Positions 7,995 to 16,879 of a stretch of 64,000 nucleotides of DNA are shown piece after piece. A program made the translations under genes and the position numbers. How positions within the stretch are numbered: position 1 is the stretch's first letter; every line of letters begins with the position of its first letter. The notes beneath the pieces are model-generated. The model was not told where the DNA came from. It did not search any database and was given only the letters and a program-made list of their open reading frames with translations. Source of the DNA: Streptomyces sp. DSM 15324 (GTDB lineage: Bacteria > Actinomycetota > Actinomycetes > Streptomycetales > Streptomycetaceae); contig NZ_KQ949028.1 of NCBI RefSeq assembly GCF_001514285.1, positions 186,001 to 250,000 of the forward strand. The letters are read 5' to 3'.

Positions 7995-8432
7995 ATGACG
8001 ACCGTCACCGCCCCCGACGGCTCCGAGGTCGAGCTGGCCTCTGTGGGCCAGGAGATCGTCTTCGAGAACGACCATGTGCGGGTCTGGGAGATCACCCTGG
8101 CACCGGGCGCCAACCAGCCCTGGCACCAGCACCGCAACCCCTACCTCGTCATCGCGCTCGAAGCGGCCGACAACCGCATCGACGCCCTGGCCGGCGGTGA
8201 ACCCCGGCTGGTGCACGAGCCGTCCGGCGGGGTCGTGTACCGCGAGCCCGGCGAGGTCCACATGCTCACCAACCGCGGCACCACCCGCTACCGCAGCCGA
8301 CTGGTCGAACTGAAGGACCTCGGCGAGAACGCCCCCCAGGAGCACACCCATGACTCTCGCGGCACTCGCACGCCTCCAACCAGTTCATGTTCTGCCTCAA
8401 GGGCCGCTACACGTACGTGCCGACGGGCCTGA
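7995..8432 (+). CDS. Cupin-domain protein (3' end altered)
   Basis: A small cupin: MTTVTAPDGSEVELASVGQ then the metal motif HQHRNPYLVIALE and a second strand region YREPGEVHMLTNRG. Such proteins bind a metal and act as dioxygenases, isomerases or ligand sensors in aromatic catabolism. Homology ends at LVELKDLGENAPQ near 8340, which is probably the natural tail. After this the frame runs through the start of a second, damaged cupin gene and stops at 8432. ATG at 7995 was chosen because homology begins there; the long frame upstream is not homologous. It is followed by cupin, RidA, FAH and XdhC genes. Confidence 0.65.
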   Translation: MTTVTAPDGSEVELASVGQEIVFENDHVRVWEITLAPGANQPWHQHRNPYLVIALEAADNRIDALAGGEPRLVHEPSGGVVYREPGEVHMLTNRGTTRYRSRLVELKDLGENAPQEHTHDSRGTRTPPTSSCSASRAATRTCRRA

Positions 8433-8584
8433 CCCTCACCGAGGGCTCCTTCTACTGGAACCCCAAGGGCAGCCTGCACGGCCCGACCCTGGCCGAGGAG
8501 GAGTCGATCCTCCTGGAGGTCTATGACGGTCCGCACTACCCCACCCAGCCCGACTGGTACTCCAGCCCCGACGACGCCCGCTGA
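8360..8584 (+). pseudogene. 5'-truncated second cupin gene
   Basis: A frame different from the upstream cupin carries HASNQFMFCLKGRYTYVPTG, FYWNPKGSLHGPTLAEEESI and YDGPHYPTQPDWYSSPDDAR before TGA. This is the C-terminal cupin half of a ChrR or 2,4'-dihydroxyacetophenone dioxygenase-like protein. No start codon with a ribosome site precedes it and its N-terminal half is missing, so a deletion has fused it to the tail of the first cupin gene. Confidence 0.55.
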
Positions 8585-8603
8585 CCATCCCGAAGGATCA
8601 CCC

Positions 8604-9001
8604 ATGCCCAAGCAGGAAATCATCTCCCCCGAACTCGGCGCCCCCAACGGTCACTTCGCCCAGGCGACGTGGCCGAGGCCCGCGGCCGGCTGCTGTTCGT
8701 CTCCGGTATGACCGCCCGCGCCAAGGACGGCACCGTGACTGGCGTCGGCGACATCACCGCGCAGACCCACCAGGTCTGCCAGAACCTCCGCGCCGCCGTC
8801 GAGGCGGCGGGCGGCACGCTCGACGACATCGCCCGGGTCGACGTCTACGTCCGCAACATGGAGGACTTCGACGCCATCCACGCCGTACGACGCCAGTACT
8901 TCACCGGCGTGGCGCCCGCTTCCACGATGGTCGAGGTCTCGAAGTTCGTGAACAAGGACTACCTGATCGAGATCAACGCCATCGCCGCGATCCAGGACTG
9001 A
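8604..9001 (+). pseudogene. RidA-family protein with a frameshift
   Basis: The ATG at 8604 follows AAGGA and begins MPKQEIISPELGAPNGHFAQ. At about 8668 one base appears to be missing; the following frame gives VAEARGRLLFVSGMTARAKD and continues through VDVYVRNMEDF and EVSKFVNKDYLIEINAIAAI to TGA. Joined, the two parts form a full-length RidA/YjgF protein (about 132 residues), a family that hydrolyses reactive enamine/imine intermediates. The gene lies between the cupin and FAH genes. The single-base break could be a sequencing error. Confidence 0.8.
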
Positions 9002-9013
9002 GGGGCGGTCGTC

Positions 9014-9901
9014 ATGAAACTCGCTTCCCTCACCGTCGGCGGTGTCCGCAGGGCCGGGGCCGTGAACGAGGCCGACGCGACCGTCGCTCTGCTGCCCGCT
9101 TCCCTCGGCACGGTCGACGACGTCGTCCGCGGCGGCCCGGCGGCACTCGACGCGGCCCGCGCGGCTCTCCGCGGAGCCGAGACGAGGCCGCTGTCCGAGG
9201 TCCGCCTGGAGTCACCGCTGCACCGCTTCAACCGCGACATCCTGTGCACCGGCTGGAACTACTGGGACCACTTCGAGGAGTCCAAGGGCAAGCGCGAGGG
9301 CCAGGACCCCGCCTCCCGCCCCGAGCACCCGGCCTTCTTCACCAAGGGGCCGGACACGGTCATCGGTCCGGTGGACGCCATCGCCTACGACCCCGCCGTC
9401 TCCGCCAAGTGGGACTACGAGGCCGAGATCGCCCTCGTCATCGGCCGCGACGGGCGGTCGATCCCGGAGGAGAAGGCCCTGGAGCATGTCTTCGGCTACC
9501 TCGTCGCCAACGACGTCTCCCAGCGCGACCTCCAGCGGGCGCACGGCGGCCAGTGGCTCAAGGGCAAGAGCATCGACGCGACCATGCCGCTGGGTCCGTG
9601 GCTGACCACCAGCGACGAGATCGACGACATCGGCGGTCTCCAGGTGCAGTGCGAGCTCAACGGGCGGCTCCTGCAGGACGCCTCCAGTGCCCAGATGGCC
9701 TTCTCCATTCCCCGCATCATCGCCGAACTCAGCCACGGCATGACCCTGCGCGCCGGGGACGTCGTCCTCACCGGCACGCCGAGCGGCATCGGCAACGCGC
9801 GTGAACCGCAGATCTTCCTGGGCCACGGGGACGTGGTCGTCACCCGGGTCAGTGGGCTGGGGGAACTGCGCAACAGGGTGACGCTCACCCAGCTGACCTG
9901 A
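9014..9901 (+). CDS. FAH-family hydrolase
   Basis: 295 residues, FAH fold. Metal-binding residues are E136 and E138 in WDYEAEIALVIG and D167 in VANDVSQRD. LTGTPSGIG near residue 255 is the classical motif, here intact, unlike the paralogue at 39-911. HpaG/YcgM-like members hydrolyse or decarboxylate ring-fission products. It starts 12 bases after the RidA stop and is followed by the XdhC gene, so it is in the same operon. Substrate unknown; context with cupin and a lost aromatic monooxygenase suggests an aromatic or heteroaromatic acid. Confidence 0.9.
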   Translation: MKLASLTVGGVRRAGAVNEADATVALLPASLGTVDDVVRGGPAALDAARAALRGAETRPLSEVRLESPLHRFNRDILCTGWNYWDHFEESKGKREGQDPASRPEHPAFFTKGPDTVIGPVDAIAYDPAVSAKWDYEAEIALVIGRDGRSIPEEKALEHVFGYLVANDVSQRDLQRAHGGQWLKGKSIDATMPLGPWLTTSDEIDDIGGLQVQCELNGRLLQDASSAQMAFSIPRIIAELSHGMTLRAGDVVLTGTPSGIGNAREPQIFLGHGDVVVTRVSGLGELRNRVTLTQLT

Positions 9902-9924
9902 CTGGACCATGTGACGAGGAGCGG

Positions 9925-11103
9925 ATGATCGACATCGCCGCGGAGCTGGAGGAGTGGTGCGCGGACGGCCGTCCCTTCGCGCTCGCCACCGTCGTCGAGG
10001 TGACGGGCAGCGCGCCACGGCCGCCGGGCACCTGTGTCGCGGTCGACGCCGGCGGACGGGTCCTCGGCAGTCTCTCCGGCGGCTGCGTCGAAGGCGCGGT
10101 GTACGACCTTGCCCTGGAGGTGCTGGAAACGGGGGTCCCGCAACGGATCTCCTTCGGCTACAGCGACACCGACGCGTTCGCGGTCGGGCTGTCCTGCGGC
10201 GGGGTCATCGATGTCGTGGTGCGGCGCGTCACGGACGACGCATCCCGGGAAGCAGTCCGCTGCGTCCTTGCCGCCCTCGCCGAAGGCCGGGCCGTCGCAC
10301 TGGCCACCGTCGTGGAAAGCCCCGGAGACGAGCTGGGCTCGGCAAGAGCCCTCACCGCCTCCGGCGCGGTGGGCGACCCGCCGGCCCATCCGGACGCGGA
10401 CCGCCTCGGCCGGGCGCTGCTCGCCCGAGGCGCGGGAGGCACCCACCGTTTCGCCGCCGACGGCGGCTGCGACCCCGCCGCACCGGGCGAAGTGACCCTC
10501 TTCACCGCCGTGTACGCGGCGCCACCGCGCATGCTGGTCTATGGCGCGATCGACTTCGCCGCCGCCGTCGCGCGCATCGGCGGCTTCCTCGGCTATCACG
10601 TCACCGTCTGCGACGCCCGTGAGGTCTTCGCCACCCGCGAGCGCTTTCCCGACGCCGACGAGGTCATGGTCGACTGGCCGCACCGCCACCTGCGTTCCCT
10701 GGCCGACGCCGGGGCACTGGACGAACGTACCGTCGTCTGCGTCCTCACCCACGACGCCAAGTTCGACCTCCCGCTGCTGGAGTCGGCCCTGCGTCTGCCC
10801 CTCGCGTACGTCGGGGCCATGGGGTCACGCAGGACTCATGCGCAGCGACTGGAAGCCCTTCGCGCCACCGGACTGACGGACGACGACCTGCTCCGGCTTC
10901 ATTCGCCCATCGGTCTGGACATCGGGGCGACCACGCCGGAGGAGACCGCTGTGTCGATCGCGGCCGACATCGTCGCAGCTCGCACCGACGCCCCGGGATG
11001 TCCGCTCAAGGCCACCGAGGGTCCGATCCACCACCGTTTGCATACGGGGCGCATCGGCCAGGAAGGGAGAGGGCTCGGATCGGCTGAGGGCTGTCCGCGC
11101 TGA
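9925..11103 (+). CDS. XdhC/CoxI-family protein
   Basis: 392 residues. The N-terminal XdhC/CoxI domain contains GSAPRPPGTCVAVD and GSLSGGCVEGAVYDLA; the C-terminal Rossmann domain has RMLVYGAIDFAAAVARIGGF and YVGAMGSRRTHAQR. XdhC proteins bind molybdenum cofactor, help insert its sulfurated form into xanthine dehydrogenase-type hydroxylases and stabilise them. GAGGAG precedes the ATG. No molybdenum hydroxylase subunits are in the window, so the partner must be elsewhere or has been lost. The operon may once have included a Mo-dependent ring hydroxylase. Confidence 0.88.
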   Translation: MIDIAAELEEWCADGRPFALATVVEVTGSAPRPPGTCVAVDAGGRVLGSLSGGCVEGAVYDLALEVLETGVPQRISFGYSDTDAFAVGLSCGGVIDVVVRRVTDDASREAVRCVLAALAEGRAVALATVVESPGDELGSARALTASGAVGDPPAHPDADRLGRALLARGAGGTHRFAADGGCDPAAPGEVTLFTAVYAAPPRMLVYGAIDFAAAVARIGGFLGYHVTVCDAREVFATRERFPDADEVMVDWPHRHLRSLADAGALDERTVVCVLTHDAKFDLPLLESALRLPLAYVGAMGSRRTHAQRLEALRATGLTDDDLLRLHSPIGLDIGATTPEETAVSIAADIVAARTDAPGCPLKATEGPIHHRLHTGRIGQEGRGLGSAEGCPR

Positions 11104-11330
11104 ACGGCGTTGGGATGGAGTTTCCGTGCTTGGTCATGGGCCCGAATTCATGGGCTCGAGGGTGCTTTTCGGCGGCCGCTGATTCGAGCGACGCCGAGAC
11201 GAGTTCCAGGGTTCTGGGCGGCCCTGGGCCGTGGGCCTGGGTGCAGGTTGTGGTGTCGCTGGTGTTGGGGCGGGTTGTAGAGCCTGTGGCTGTTCTTCGT
11301 GGCCGGCCTGGGTCGCGCTGGGGCTGGCGG

Positions 11331-11535
11331 TTTTTGCGGCCAGCGGCTGGAGGGGTGCACGGTCGTAGGCGTTCGCCCTGGGGCCCAACATGATCAGGTA
11401 CTCGACCGGTTGGCCGGGGCCGGCGTTCGCCACGCCGTGTGGGGTGCGGGTGTCGAACTCGGCGACGTCCCCGGCAGTCAGGACGTGACCGACCGGCCCA
11501 GAGGCACCGTCCTGGTGCGCACACCGTACGGGTCG
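11331..11535 (-). pseudogene. Cupin domain fragment
   Basis: The minus strand encodes GPVGHVLTAGDVAEFDTRTP, HGVANAGPGQPVEYLIMLGP and a short tail before homology is lost. GDVAEFDTRTPHGVANAG is the second half of a cupin_2 domain as found at the C-terminus of XRE-cupin regulators. No DNA-binding domain or start codon is attached. It lies just downstream of the aldehyde dehydrogenase fragment and probably results from the same rearrangement. Confidence 0.45.
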
Positions 11536-11611
11536 GCGTCGTGGTGGATGGTGTGCGTGCACGGTCCGACCCGCTGACCGCACCGCTGGAGATCATGGGA
11601 GCACCGGTCGA

Positions 11612-11940
11612 CGCGGACTGATTGACCATCAGCAGGCCGGCGGACACCCTGCGCCGACCGAGTACCCTCCGCGCGTGTCCGGCAGCCCACGCGATGTGTT
11701 CGATCGCGAGCCCTGCCTCGAGCGTCGCGTCGCCGACCGGTTTGCCGGTCTCGCGGTGCACCGTTTCGATGAGCTCGGGCAGTCGCCGGACCATCGTGGT
11801 CTTCCACGCCGTCAGGTGCCGCCCGCGCTCCGTGAAGCTGAGGCCGGCCCACCAGGCGGCCTCGGTGCGGGCGAGGTCGACGGCCGCGCGTACCTCCTCC
11901 TCGGTGTGCACCGGGGGGTGGGTACCGACGACCTCGTCGT
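11612..11940 (-). pseudogene. N-terminal fragment of an aldehyde dehydrogenase
   Basis: About 110 residues on the minus strand: VVGTHPPVHTEEEVRAAVDL, WWAGLSFTERGRHLTAWKTT, ELIETVHRETGKPVGDATLE and HARRVLGRRRVSAGLLMVNQ. This is the N-terminal part of an NAD-dependent aldehyde dehydrogenase; the cofactor and catalytic Cys domains are missing. It directly follows the class II aldolase gene, so the intact operon presumably ended with a dehydrogenase for the aldehyde the aldolase releases. Confidence 0.65.
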
Positions 11941-11970
11941 GCCTTGTGGCGCCGGCGCCAGGAGGTTGGG

Positions 11971-12618
11971 TCAGGGCCGGTATCCGCTGGCTGTGGCACG
12001 GCGCCATACGTCTTCGAGCTGCTCGCTCGTCAGCGTCGCCGGCTCTGCGACGTGGGCTGCCCGCAGGTACAGGCATGCGAGCCATTCGACCGATTCGGCG
12101 TTGTGGACCGCCTCGGCCAAGGTGGCGCCACTGGCGACCGCACCGTGGTTGCGCATGAGCGCGGCCTTCCGGTCGAGCATCGCGTGGCGCACGTTGTCGG
12201 CGAGTTCCTGGGTGCCGAAGGTCGCGTAGGGCGCCACGCGGACCGGGCCTCCGAGCAGGAGGATGGAGTAGTGGACGCTGGGCAGCTCGTCGCGCACCAG
12301 GCCGAGGGCGGTGGCCCACGGCGCGTGCGTGTGCACGATGGCCTCGGCGTCGGTTGTGCGGTAGATCCCCAGGTGGAGGGGGGTTTCCGAGGAGGGTGAG
12401 GTCGCGCCCGCGTCGAGGACGTCGCCGTCGAGTGTGACGCGGGCGATGTCGGCGGGTTCCAGAGTCTGGTAGCTGACTCCGGACGGCGTCACGAGTACCT
12501 GGTCACCGATGCGGACGCTGAGGTTTCCCGATGTGCCGGTGACGAGCCCGGTGTCGTGGAGGTGCCGGCTCGCGTCGACGAGAGCTTGCCGGGTCTTCCG
12601 TTCGGTCGTGTCGTCCAC
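11971..12618 (-). CDS. Class II aldolase/adducin-family protein
   Basis: 215 residues, the size of L-fuculose-1-phosphate aldolase. Zinc ligands are visible: H96 and H98 in VHTHAPW and H158 in MRNHGA; the catalytic Glu would be E78 in SSETPLHLGIY. GTSGNLSVR is the phosphate-binding GN-S motif. GTG at 12618 begins the homologous region; the open frame extends far upstream without homology. It should cleave a phosphorylated keto-polyol to dihydroxyacetone phosphate and an aldehyde, fitting the PfkB kinase at the head of the operon. Last intact gene of the operon. Confidence 0.85.
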   Translation of the reverse strand: MDDTTERKTRQALVDASRHLHDTGLVTGTSGNLSVRIGDQVLVTPSGVSYQTLEPADIARVTLDGDVLDAGATSPSSETPLHLGIYRTTDAEAIVHTHAPWATALGLVRDELPSVHYSILLLGGPVRVAPYATFGTQELADNVRHAMLDRKAALMRNHGAVASGATLAEAVHNAESVEWLACLYLRAAHVAEPATLTSEQLEDVWRRATASGYRP

Positions 12619-12701
12619 TGCGTGGTCACCGTGTCCGTTCTTGTGCCGTTGCTTCTTGCCGTTGCATGGGGTGACGGCTGTCGGGGGCTTGTGCGGACGG
12701 T

Positions 12702-13121
12702 TCAGTGCGTCAGGGCACCGGCCGTCACGTTGCGGACCACGAGGGGGAGCCGGCGTGCGAGTTTCCTGCCGAGCAACACGGCGTAGAGGCGGTGCAGGGG
12801 GCCGTCGAGGACGACGCCGTGGGTGGCGCGCATGCCCTCGCCGACGGGCTCCATGTCGTGGGTGATGGTCAGGGTGGCCAGTGGCAGCCGGATGACGAAG
12901 TCCATGGCGCGTTCGTGTTCGACGCGGGTGAACTCGATCTTCTGGGCCGGGGCGCCGTGGTCCTTGACGACTCCGGTGGTTCCGACGGTGAGGGGGCCGT
13001 CGATCTGGGCCCAGGCGACGCCGGGGTCGTCGAGCTGCCACAGGGCGGCGTTCGTCCATCGCTCCCACAGCTGGGGGGCGGTGGCGGTGGTCAGCTGGCT
13101 GTGGTGGGTGCTCCAGGTCAT
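12702..13121 (-). CDS. SRPBCC (START/polyketide cyclase-like) protein
   Basis: 139 residues forming a helix-grip fold: MTWSTHHSQLTTATAPQLWE, with a beta-rich middle (FVIRLPLATLTITHDMEP) and a long C-terminal helix. These proteins bind hydrophobic ligands; some act as cyclases or co-inducers, and no reaction can be assigned. Its ATG overlaps the stop of the amine oxidase (ATGA), so they are co-translated. About 80 bases separate it from the aldolase start. Confidence 0.8.
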   Translation of the reverse strand: MTWSTHHSQLTTATAPQLWERWTNAALWQLDDPGVAWAQIDGPLTVGTTGVVKDHGAPAQKIEFTRVEHERAMDFVIRLPLATLTITHDMEPVGEGMRATHGVVLDGPLHRLYAVLLGRKLARRLPLVVRNVTAGALTH

Positions 13122-14506
13122 CGGCTTGCCTTCTCGTCGTGCGTGGTGGCGGTGAGTTCGATGGCCGTCTTGCGCGCGGCGCGCTCGCCGGCCGCGACGG
13201 CGCCGTCCATGAATCCGGCCCAGCGTCGCGCGGTCTCGGTGCCGGCCCAGTGGATGGGGCCGACCGGCTCCGCCAGCCGGGCGTGCAACGAGGCGACCGC
13301 TCCGGGGCCCGGTGCCGCCGTGGGCCCGCCGCCGAGCCAGTCCTCCTCGCCCCACCGCTGGTCGGTGTAGCCGCGTGGTTGCAGTGCGCGTTCACCGAAG
13401 AGGTCCGCGAGTGCCGAGAGAGCGCGCACACGCCGTTCGTCGGCGTCCACCGCGTCCCACTCGCGTGCGTAGTCGCCTCCGATGAAGCCGAGGACGACGC
13501 CGCGGGAGCCGTCGGGAGGGCTGGCGTCGAAGGTGATGAAGACGGGGCCTTCGTCGGAGATCGTCATGCCGCTGAGGCCCTGTTCGCGCCAGAACGGCGT
13601 GTCGTAGACGGCGTAGATCTTGGACAGGACGCCGGGCGACCAGCGCTGTGAGAGGCGCCGGTGCGCGGCGGGGAGTTCGGGGACGAACCGGATCCGGCGT
13701 CGCATGGCCGGCGGCACCGCGACGATGACGCGCCGTGCGGTGGTGGGGCCGTCGTCGGTGTGGACGGTCACGGCGTCGTCGCTCCAGTCGATCCGCAGGA
13801 CCGGCGACCCCAGGCGGACGGTGTCCGCACCCAGTCCGTCGGCGACGCGGACCGCGACCTCGTGCGAGCCCTCGACGAAGTGCTGCTCCTGGGCGCCGTC
13901 GCGGGTGTCTAGCATCGAGTCGAGCCCGCCGGCCTGGGCGATGTAGTGCAGCACGTGCAGCAGTGAGATCTCCGAGGGTTCGCAGCCCCACGAGGTCTTG
14001 CACACCACCGCCATCAGGTCTTGGGTGCCCTGCCCGGCGTGCTTGGCGGTGAGCCAGCCGCCGAGCGTCTGGGCGTCGAGGCCCGCAGCGTCGGGGGCGT
14101 CAAACGGGCGGCCGACGGGGATCCTGCGACTCATCCGCTCCAGGGTGGAACGGATACGGGCGAGGTCCAGCAACGAGGTGGCACCGATCGGAGGTACGGC
14201 CCCGCGGTACCGCTTGCGGTCCTTGCGCCACATCAGCAGGTTGTCCCCGGCCTCGTGCGTAAGGTAGCGGCCCACGCCGACCTCGTCGGCGAGGGAGTTG
14301 ATGTGGTCGTGGTCGGGACCGACGAAGGTGCCTCCGAGATCGACACGCGCGTCGGCGACGGTGGCGGAGTCGACCCGGCCTCCGACTCTGTCGAGCGCCT
14401 CGAACACCTTCACGCGCAGTCCGTACCGCTGCAGGCTGCGGGCGGCGGCGAGACCGGAAAGCCCGGCTCCCACCACCACGACGTCGAGATCGACGCTGTC
14501 GGTCAT
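13118..14506 (-). CDS. Flavin monoamine oxidase-family protein
   Basis: 462 residues. The N-terminal FAD-binding motif is GAGLSG at 13-18 followed by VFEALDRVGGRVDS, the GG doublet of the amine oxidase family. The C-terminal FAD motif is IHWAGTETARRWAGFMDGAV. Such enzymes oxidise primary or secondary amines to imine/aldehyde, ammonia and peroxide. ATG at 14506 follows AAGGAG and overlaps the MFS stop (ATGA); its own stop overlaps the SRPBCC start. The combination with a sugar-type kinase and aldolase suggests an amino-polyol or arylalkylamine substrate, which is inference. Confidence 0.9.
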   Translation of the reverse strand: MTDSVDLDVVVVGAGLSGLAAARSLQRYGLRVKVFEALDRVGGRVDSATVADARVDLGGTFVGPDHDHINSLADEVGVGRYLTHEAGDNLLMWRKDRKRYRGAVPPIGATSLLDLARIRSTLERMSRRIPVGRPFDAPDAAGLDAQTLGGWLTAKHAGQGTQDLMAVVCKTSWGCEPSEISLLHVLHYIAQAGGLDSMLDTRDGAQEQHFVEGSHEVAVRVADGLGADTVRLGSPVLRIDWSDDAVTVHTDDGPTTARRVIVAVPPAMRRRIRFVPELPAAHRRLSQRWSPGVLSKIYAVYDTPFWREQGLSGMTISDEGPVFITFDASPPDGSRGVVLGFIGGDYAREWDAVDADERRVRALSALADLFGERALQPRGYTDQRWGEEDWLGGGPTAAPGPGAVASLHARLAEPVGPIHWAGTETARRWAGFMDGAVAAGERAARKTAIELTATTHDEKASR

Positions 14507-15702
14507 GCTGGTTCTCCTTCGGGCAGAGGCTTGAGGGAAGCGGAAGTATGCGTCGGGAGCCGACGGGCGAGGGACAGCACGAGCAGGAGCGCGAGCGCGG
14601 GTGCCACGAACCCGAGCCGGAGGCCGGCACCGGTGCCGAGCAGGCCCGGGACGACAGCTCCGGCGACGGCGCCGGCATAGTTGAAGATGTTGACGCGGGC
14701 GATGACCTCGTCGCTGCGGGCGGGCAGCAGCAGACCGGCGGCCTCGAAGGCGATCGGCACCAGGACGCCGGTGGCGATCCCGGCGACCGCGAACCCCGCG
14801 ACCGTCGCCGCGACGCCCGGGCCGGCGACGACGAGGGCGCACCCGATCGTGCCGACAACGAGGGCGCCGACACCGACGCGACGTCGGCCCCAGCGCAGCG
14901 TGGCCGGGTCGGTCACGAGCCTGGCGAGCAGGACCATCGCCAGGTAGGCCGCGTAGCCGACCGGCGCGACAGCGGCGGAGGTCCTCAACCCGTCGGAGAG
15001 ATAGACAGTGCTCCAGGTCGAGACCGCCGCGTCCAGCACGTACGCGACGAGGACGAGCGACCCGACAGCCCAGATCGCCGCTCGCGGGAGCGGGATGCGC
15101 CGGCGGCCGGGCGAGGTGGTGTCCGCCGGGCGGGGCGGAGGCTGCGGCACGAGCCGGAACCGGCCGGTGAGCGCCACGGCGAGCTGCAGCAAGGCAACGC
15201 CCCCGACCAGGGTCAGTGCGGAGACACCGCGGGTGGCCAGAGCCGAGCTGAGGAGCGCTCCGATGATGCCGCCGACGGTGAAGGCCGAGTACAGGCGGCC
15301 CATCATGGGCACCCCGGTGCGGTTCTGCAGGGCGACGCCCTGCATGTTGTTGCCCGCGTCGACCGTGCCCAGGCCCAGACCGTAGACGGCGACCGCGCCC
15401 AGGTAGACGACTCGGTCGGGGGCGAGGCTCATCCCGGCGAGAGCGGCGGACTGCAGCAGGAATCCGAGGCACAGCGCGCTCCGGCTCCCACGGCGCACGG
15501 CGACCGCGTCCGCCAGCACCGACCCGAACACCGCGGCGACGCAGACCCCGAGCAGAATCACGGAGAGGACGGTGTCGCTGAAGTCCATGCGGTCCTTGGC
15601 CGCGGGAAGCGCGGTGACGACCGCTGCGTAGCCGACACCCTGAGCGGCGTACGCAGCGCAGACCATCAGCGTCGTCCCGCTCGGTCTCCTGCGGCGGCTC
15701 AC
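14503..15702 (-). CDS. MFS transporter (FucP-like/sugar type, 12 helices)
   Basis: 399 residues, hydrophobic throughout, with about twelve predicted membrane helices and DAGNNMQGVALQNR after helix 4, a feature of FucP/GlcP-type sugar facilitators. The GTG at 15702 is preferred because it overlaps the kinase stop (GTGA) and begins homology. It is second in the operon, between the PfkB kinase and the amine oxidase, so it probably imports the pathway substrate. The exact cargo is unknown. Confidence 0.85.
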   Translation of the reverse strand: MSRRRRPSGTTLMVCAAYAAQGVGYAAVVTALPAAKDRMDFSDTVLSVILLGVCVAAVFGSVLADAVAVRRGSRSALCLGFLLQSAALAGMSLAPDRVVYLGAVAVYGLGLGTVDAGNNMQGVALQNRTGVPMMGRLYSAFTVGGIIGALLSSALATRGVSALTLVGGVALLQLAVALTGRFRLVPQPPPRPADTTSPGRRRIPLPRAAIWAVGSLVLVAYVLDAAVSTWSTVYLSDGLRTSAAVAPVGYAAYLAMVLLARLVTDPATLRWGRRRVGVGALVVGTIGCALVVAGPGVAATVAGFAVAGIATGVLVPIAFEAAGLLLPARSDEVIARVNIFNYAGAVAGAVVPGLLGTGAGLRLGFVAPALALLLVLSLARRLPTHTSASLKPLPEGEPA

Positions 15703-16646
15703 TGTGTGTCCAGGCGGTCGGCGGTCGCGGCGAACGCGCGAACGGCGTCGAGCGTGTAGGTGCCGGCGTCGGTCCCGAGGCCGGCGACGACCTGTGCCGA
15801 CGTCGCGCAGCCGATCTCGGCCGCCTCCCGCAGCCCCAGCCCGAGCGACCGCGCACGCAGGAAGCCCGCGCTGAACGCGTCGCCGCACCCGGTGGTGTCG
15901 ACGACCTTCACCGCGTAGGCCGGGACCTCCACCACCTCGTCCGCGGTCACCACCACGGCACCATGGGCTCCGCGGGTCACCGCCACGCACCCGGCGCCGG
16001 CGCTCACGAGCGCGCGGGCGCCGGTGACCAGGTCGTCGGCGCCGGTGAGGCCCATCACCTGCTCATGGTTGGGCAGCAGGTAGTCGGTCTCGGGCAGCGC
16101 GGCGGCGATCCACTGAAGGATGGTCGGGTCGCCGGGGGCGAGCATGTCGACCGAGGTCGTCGCACCGCACGCGCGGGCCCGGGCCAGCAGCGAGGCGGCG
16201 GCGTCGCCACCCAGGAACTCCGGACCACCGAGGTGCAGATGCGTCAGGTCACGCAGTTGTTCGTCGGTGACGTCGACGGGGGTGAACACCGCGTTCGCCC
16301 CGATGCAGTGCCAGGCCGGGCGGTCGCCGCCCGGGCGGACAGGCAGCACGGAGGCCGATGTCTGGTGGCCCGCCTTGCGCAGCAGACCGGAGGTGTCCAC
16401 GCCTTCGCGGACCAGGAGCGCCAGGAGCGTGTCCGCGAGGACGTCGTCCCCGATCGCTCCGATGCTGCGGACATCGGCTCCCAGCCGCGCCGCCACCAGT
16501 GCTGTCCCGCCGGCAGTGCCGGCGGCTGTGGCCCGGATGGTCTCGACCAGCTGACCGTCGTTGTGCTCGGGGATGGACGCGATCCCGATCACCAGATGGT
16601 CGAGCACGTGCACGCCCACGCACGCCATCTTCATCACGTCGCTCAT
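15699..16646 (-). CDS. PfkB-family carbohydrate kinase
   Basis: 315 residues, ribokinase fold. The C-terminal signature DTTGCGDAFSAGFL holds the catalytic base D256 and the anion hole; the N-terminal GGTALVAARLGADVRSIGAI is the first family signature. It would phosphorylate a sugar, polyol or nucleoside using ATP. ATG at 16646 has GAGGAGG just upstream. It is first in the operon leading to MFS, amine oxidase, SRPBCC and aldolase genes, and faces the AraC regulator gene across a promoter region of about 230 bases. Confidence 0.9.
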   Translation of the reverse strand: MSDVMKMACVGVHVLDHLVIGIASIPEHNDGQLVETIRATAAGTAGGTALVAARLGADVRSIGAIGDDVLADTLLALLVREGVDTSGLLRKAGHQTSASVLPVRPGGDRPAWHCIGANAVFTPVDVTDEQLRDLTHLHLGGPEFLGGDAAASLLARARACGATTSVDMLAPGDPTILQWIAAALPETDYLLPNHEQVMGLTGADDLVTGARALVSAGAGCVAVTRGAHGAVVVTADEVVEVPAYAVKVVDTTGCGDAFSAGFLRARSLGLGLREAAEIGCATSAQVVAGLGTDAGTYTLDAVRAFAATADRLDTQ

Positions 16647-16879
16647 CGTGTGTTCCTCCTCCACCTCGCTCCGGCTCGTGGTGCGACGTGCGTCGCCAAG
16701 CGCCGGCCGGTTGCCGGGCCGCGACCACGAACGGTTGAGTGACGGTAGGAAGCGCCGCTTTGAATCTGGGCGCGGTGTGACGCTTATGGCAGCATTTCCC
16801 CCCGTCATGGCGCGAACGCGCACCCTCCTCGCCTCCGGCGCTGGGAGATTGCGGCGACAGGATGCCGAGGAGGCGGACT

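Noticed and set aside
13118-15856. N-terminal extension of the amine oxidase to 912 codons
   Set aside because: The extension is a shadow of the MFS gene. AAGGAG and the ATGA overlap support the start at 14506.
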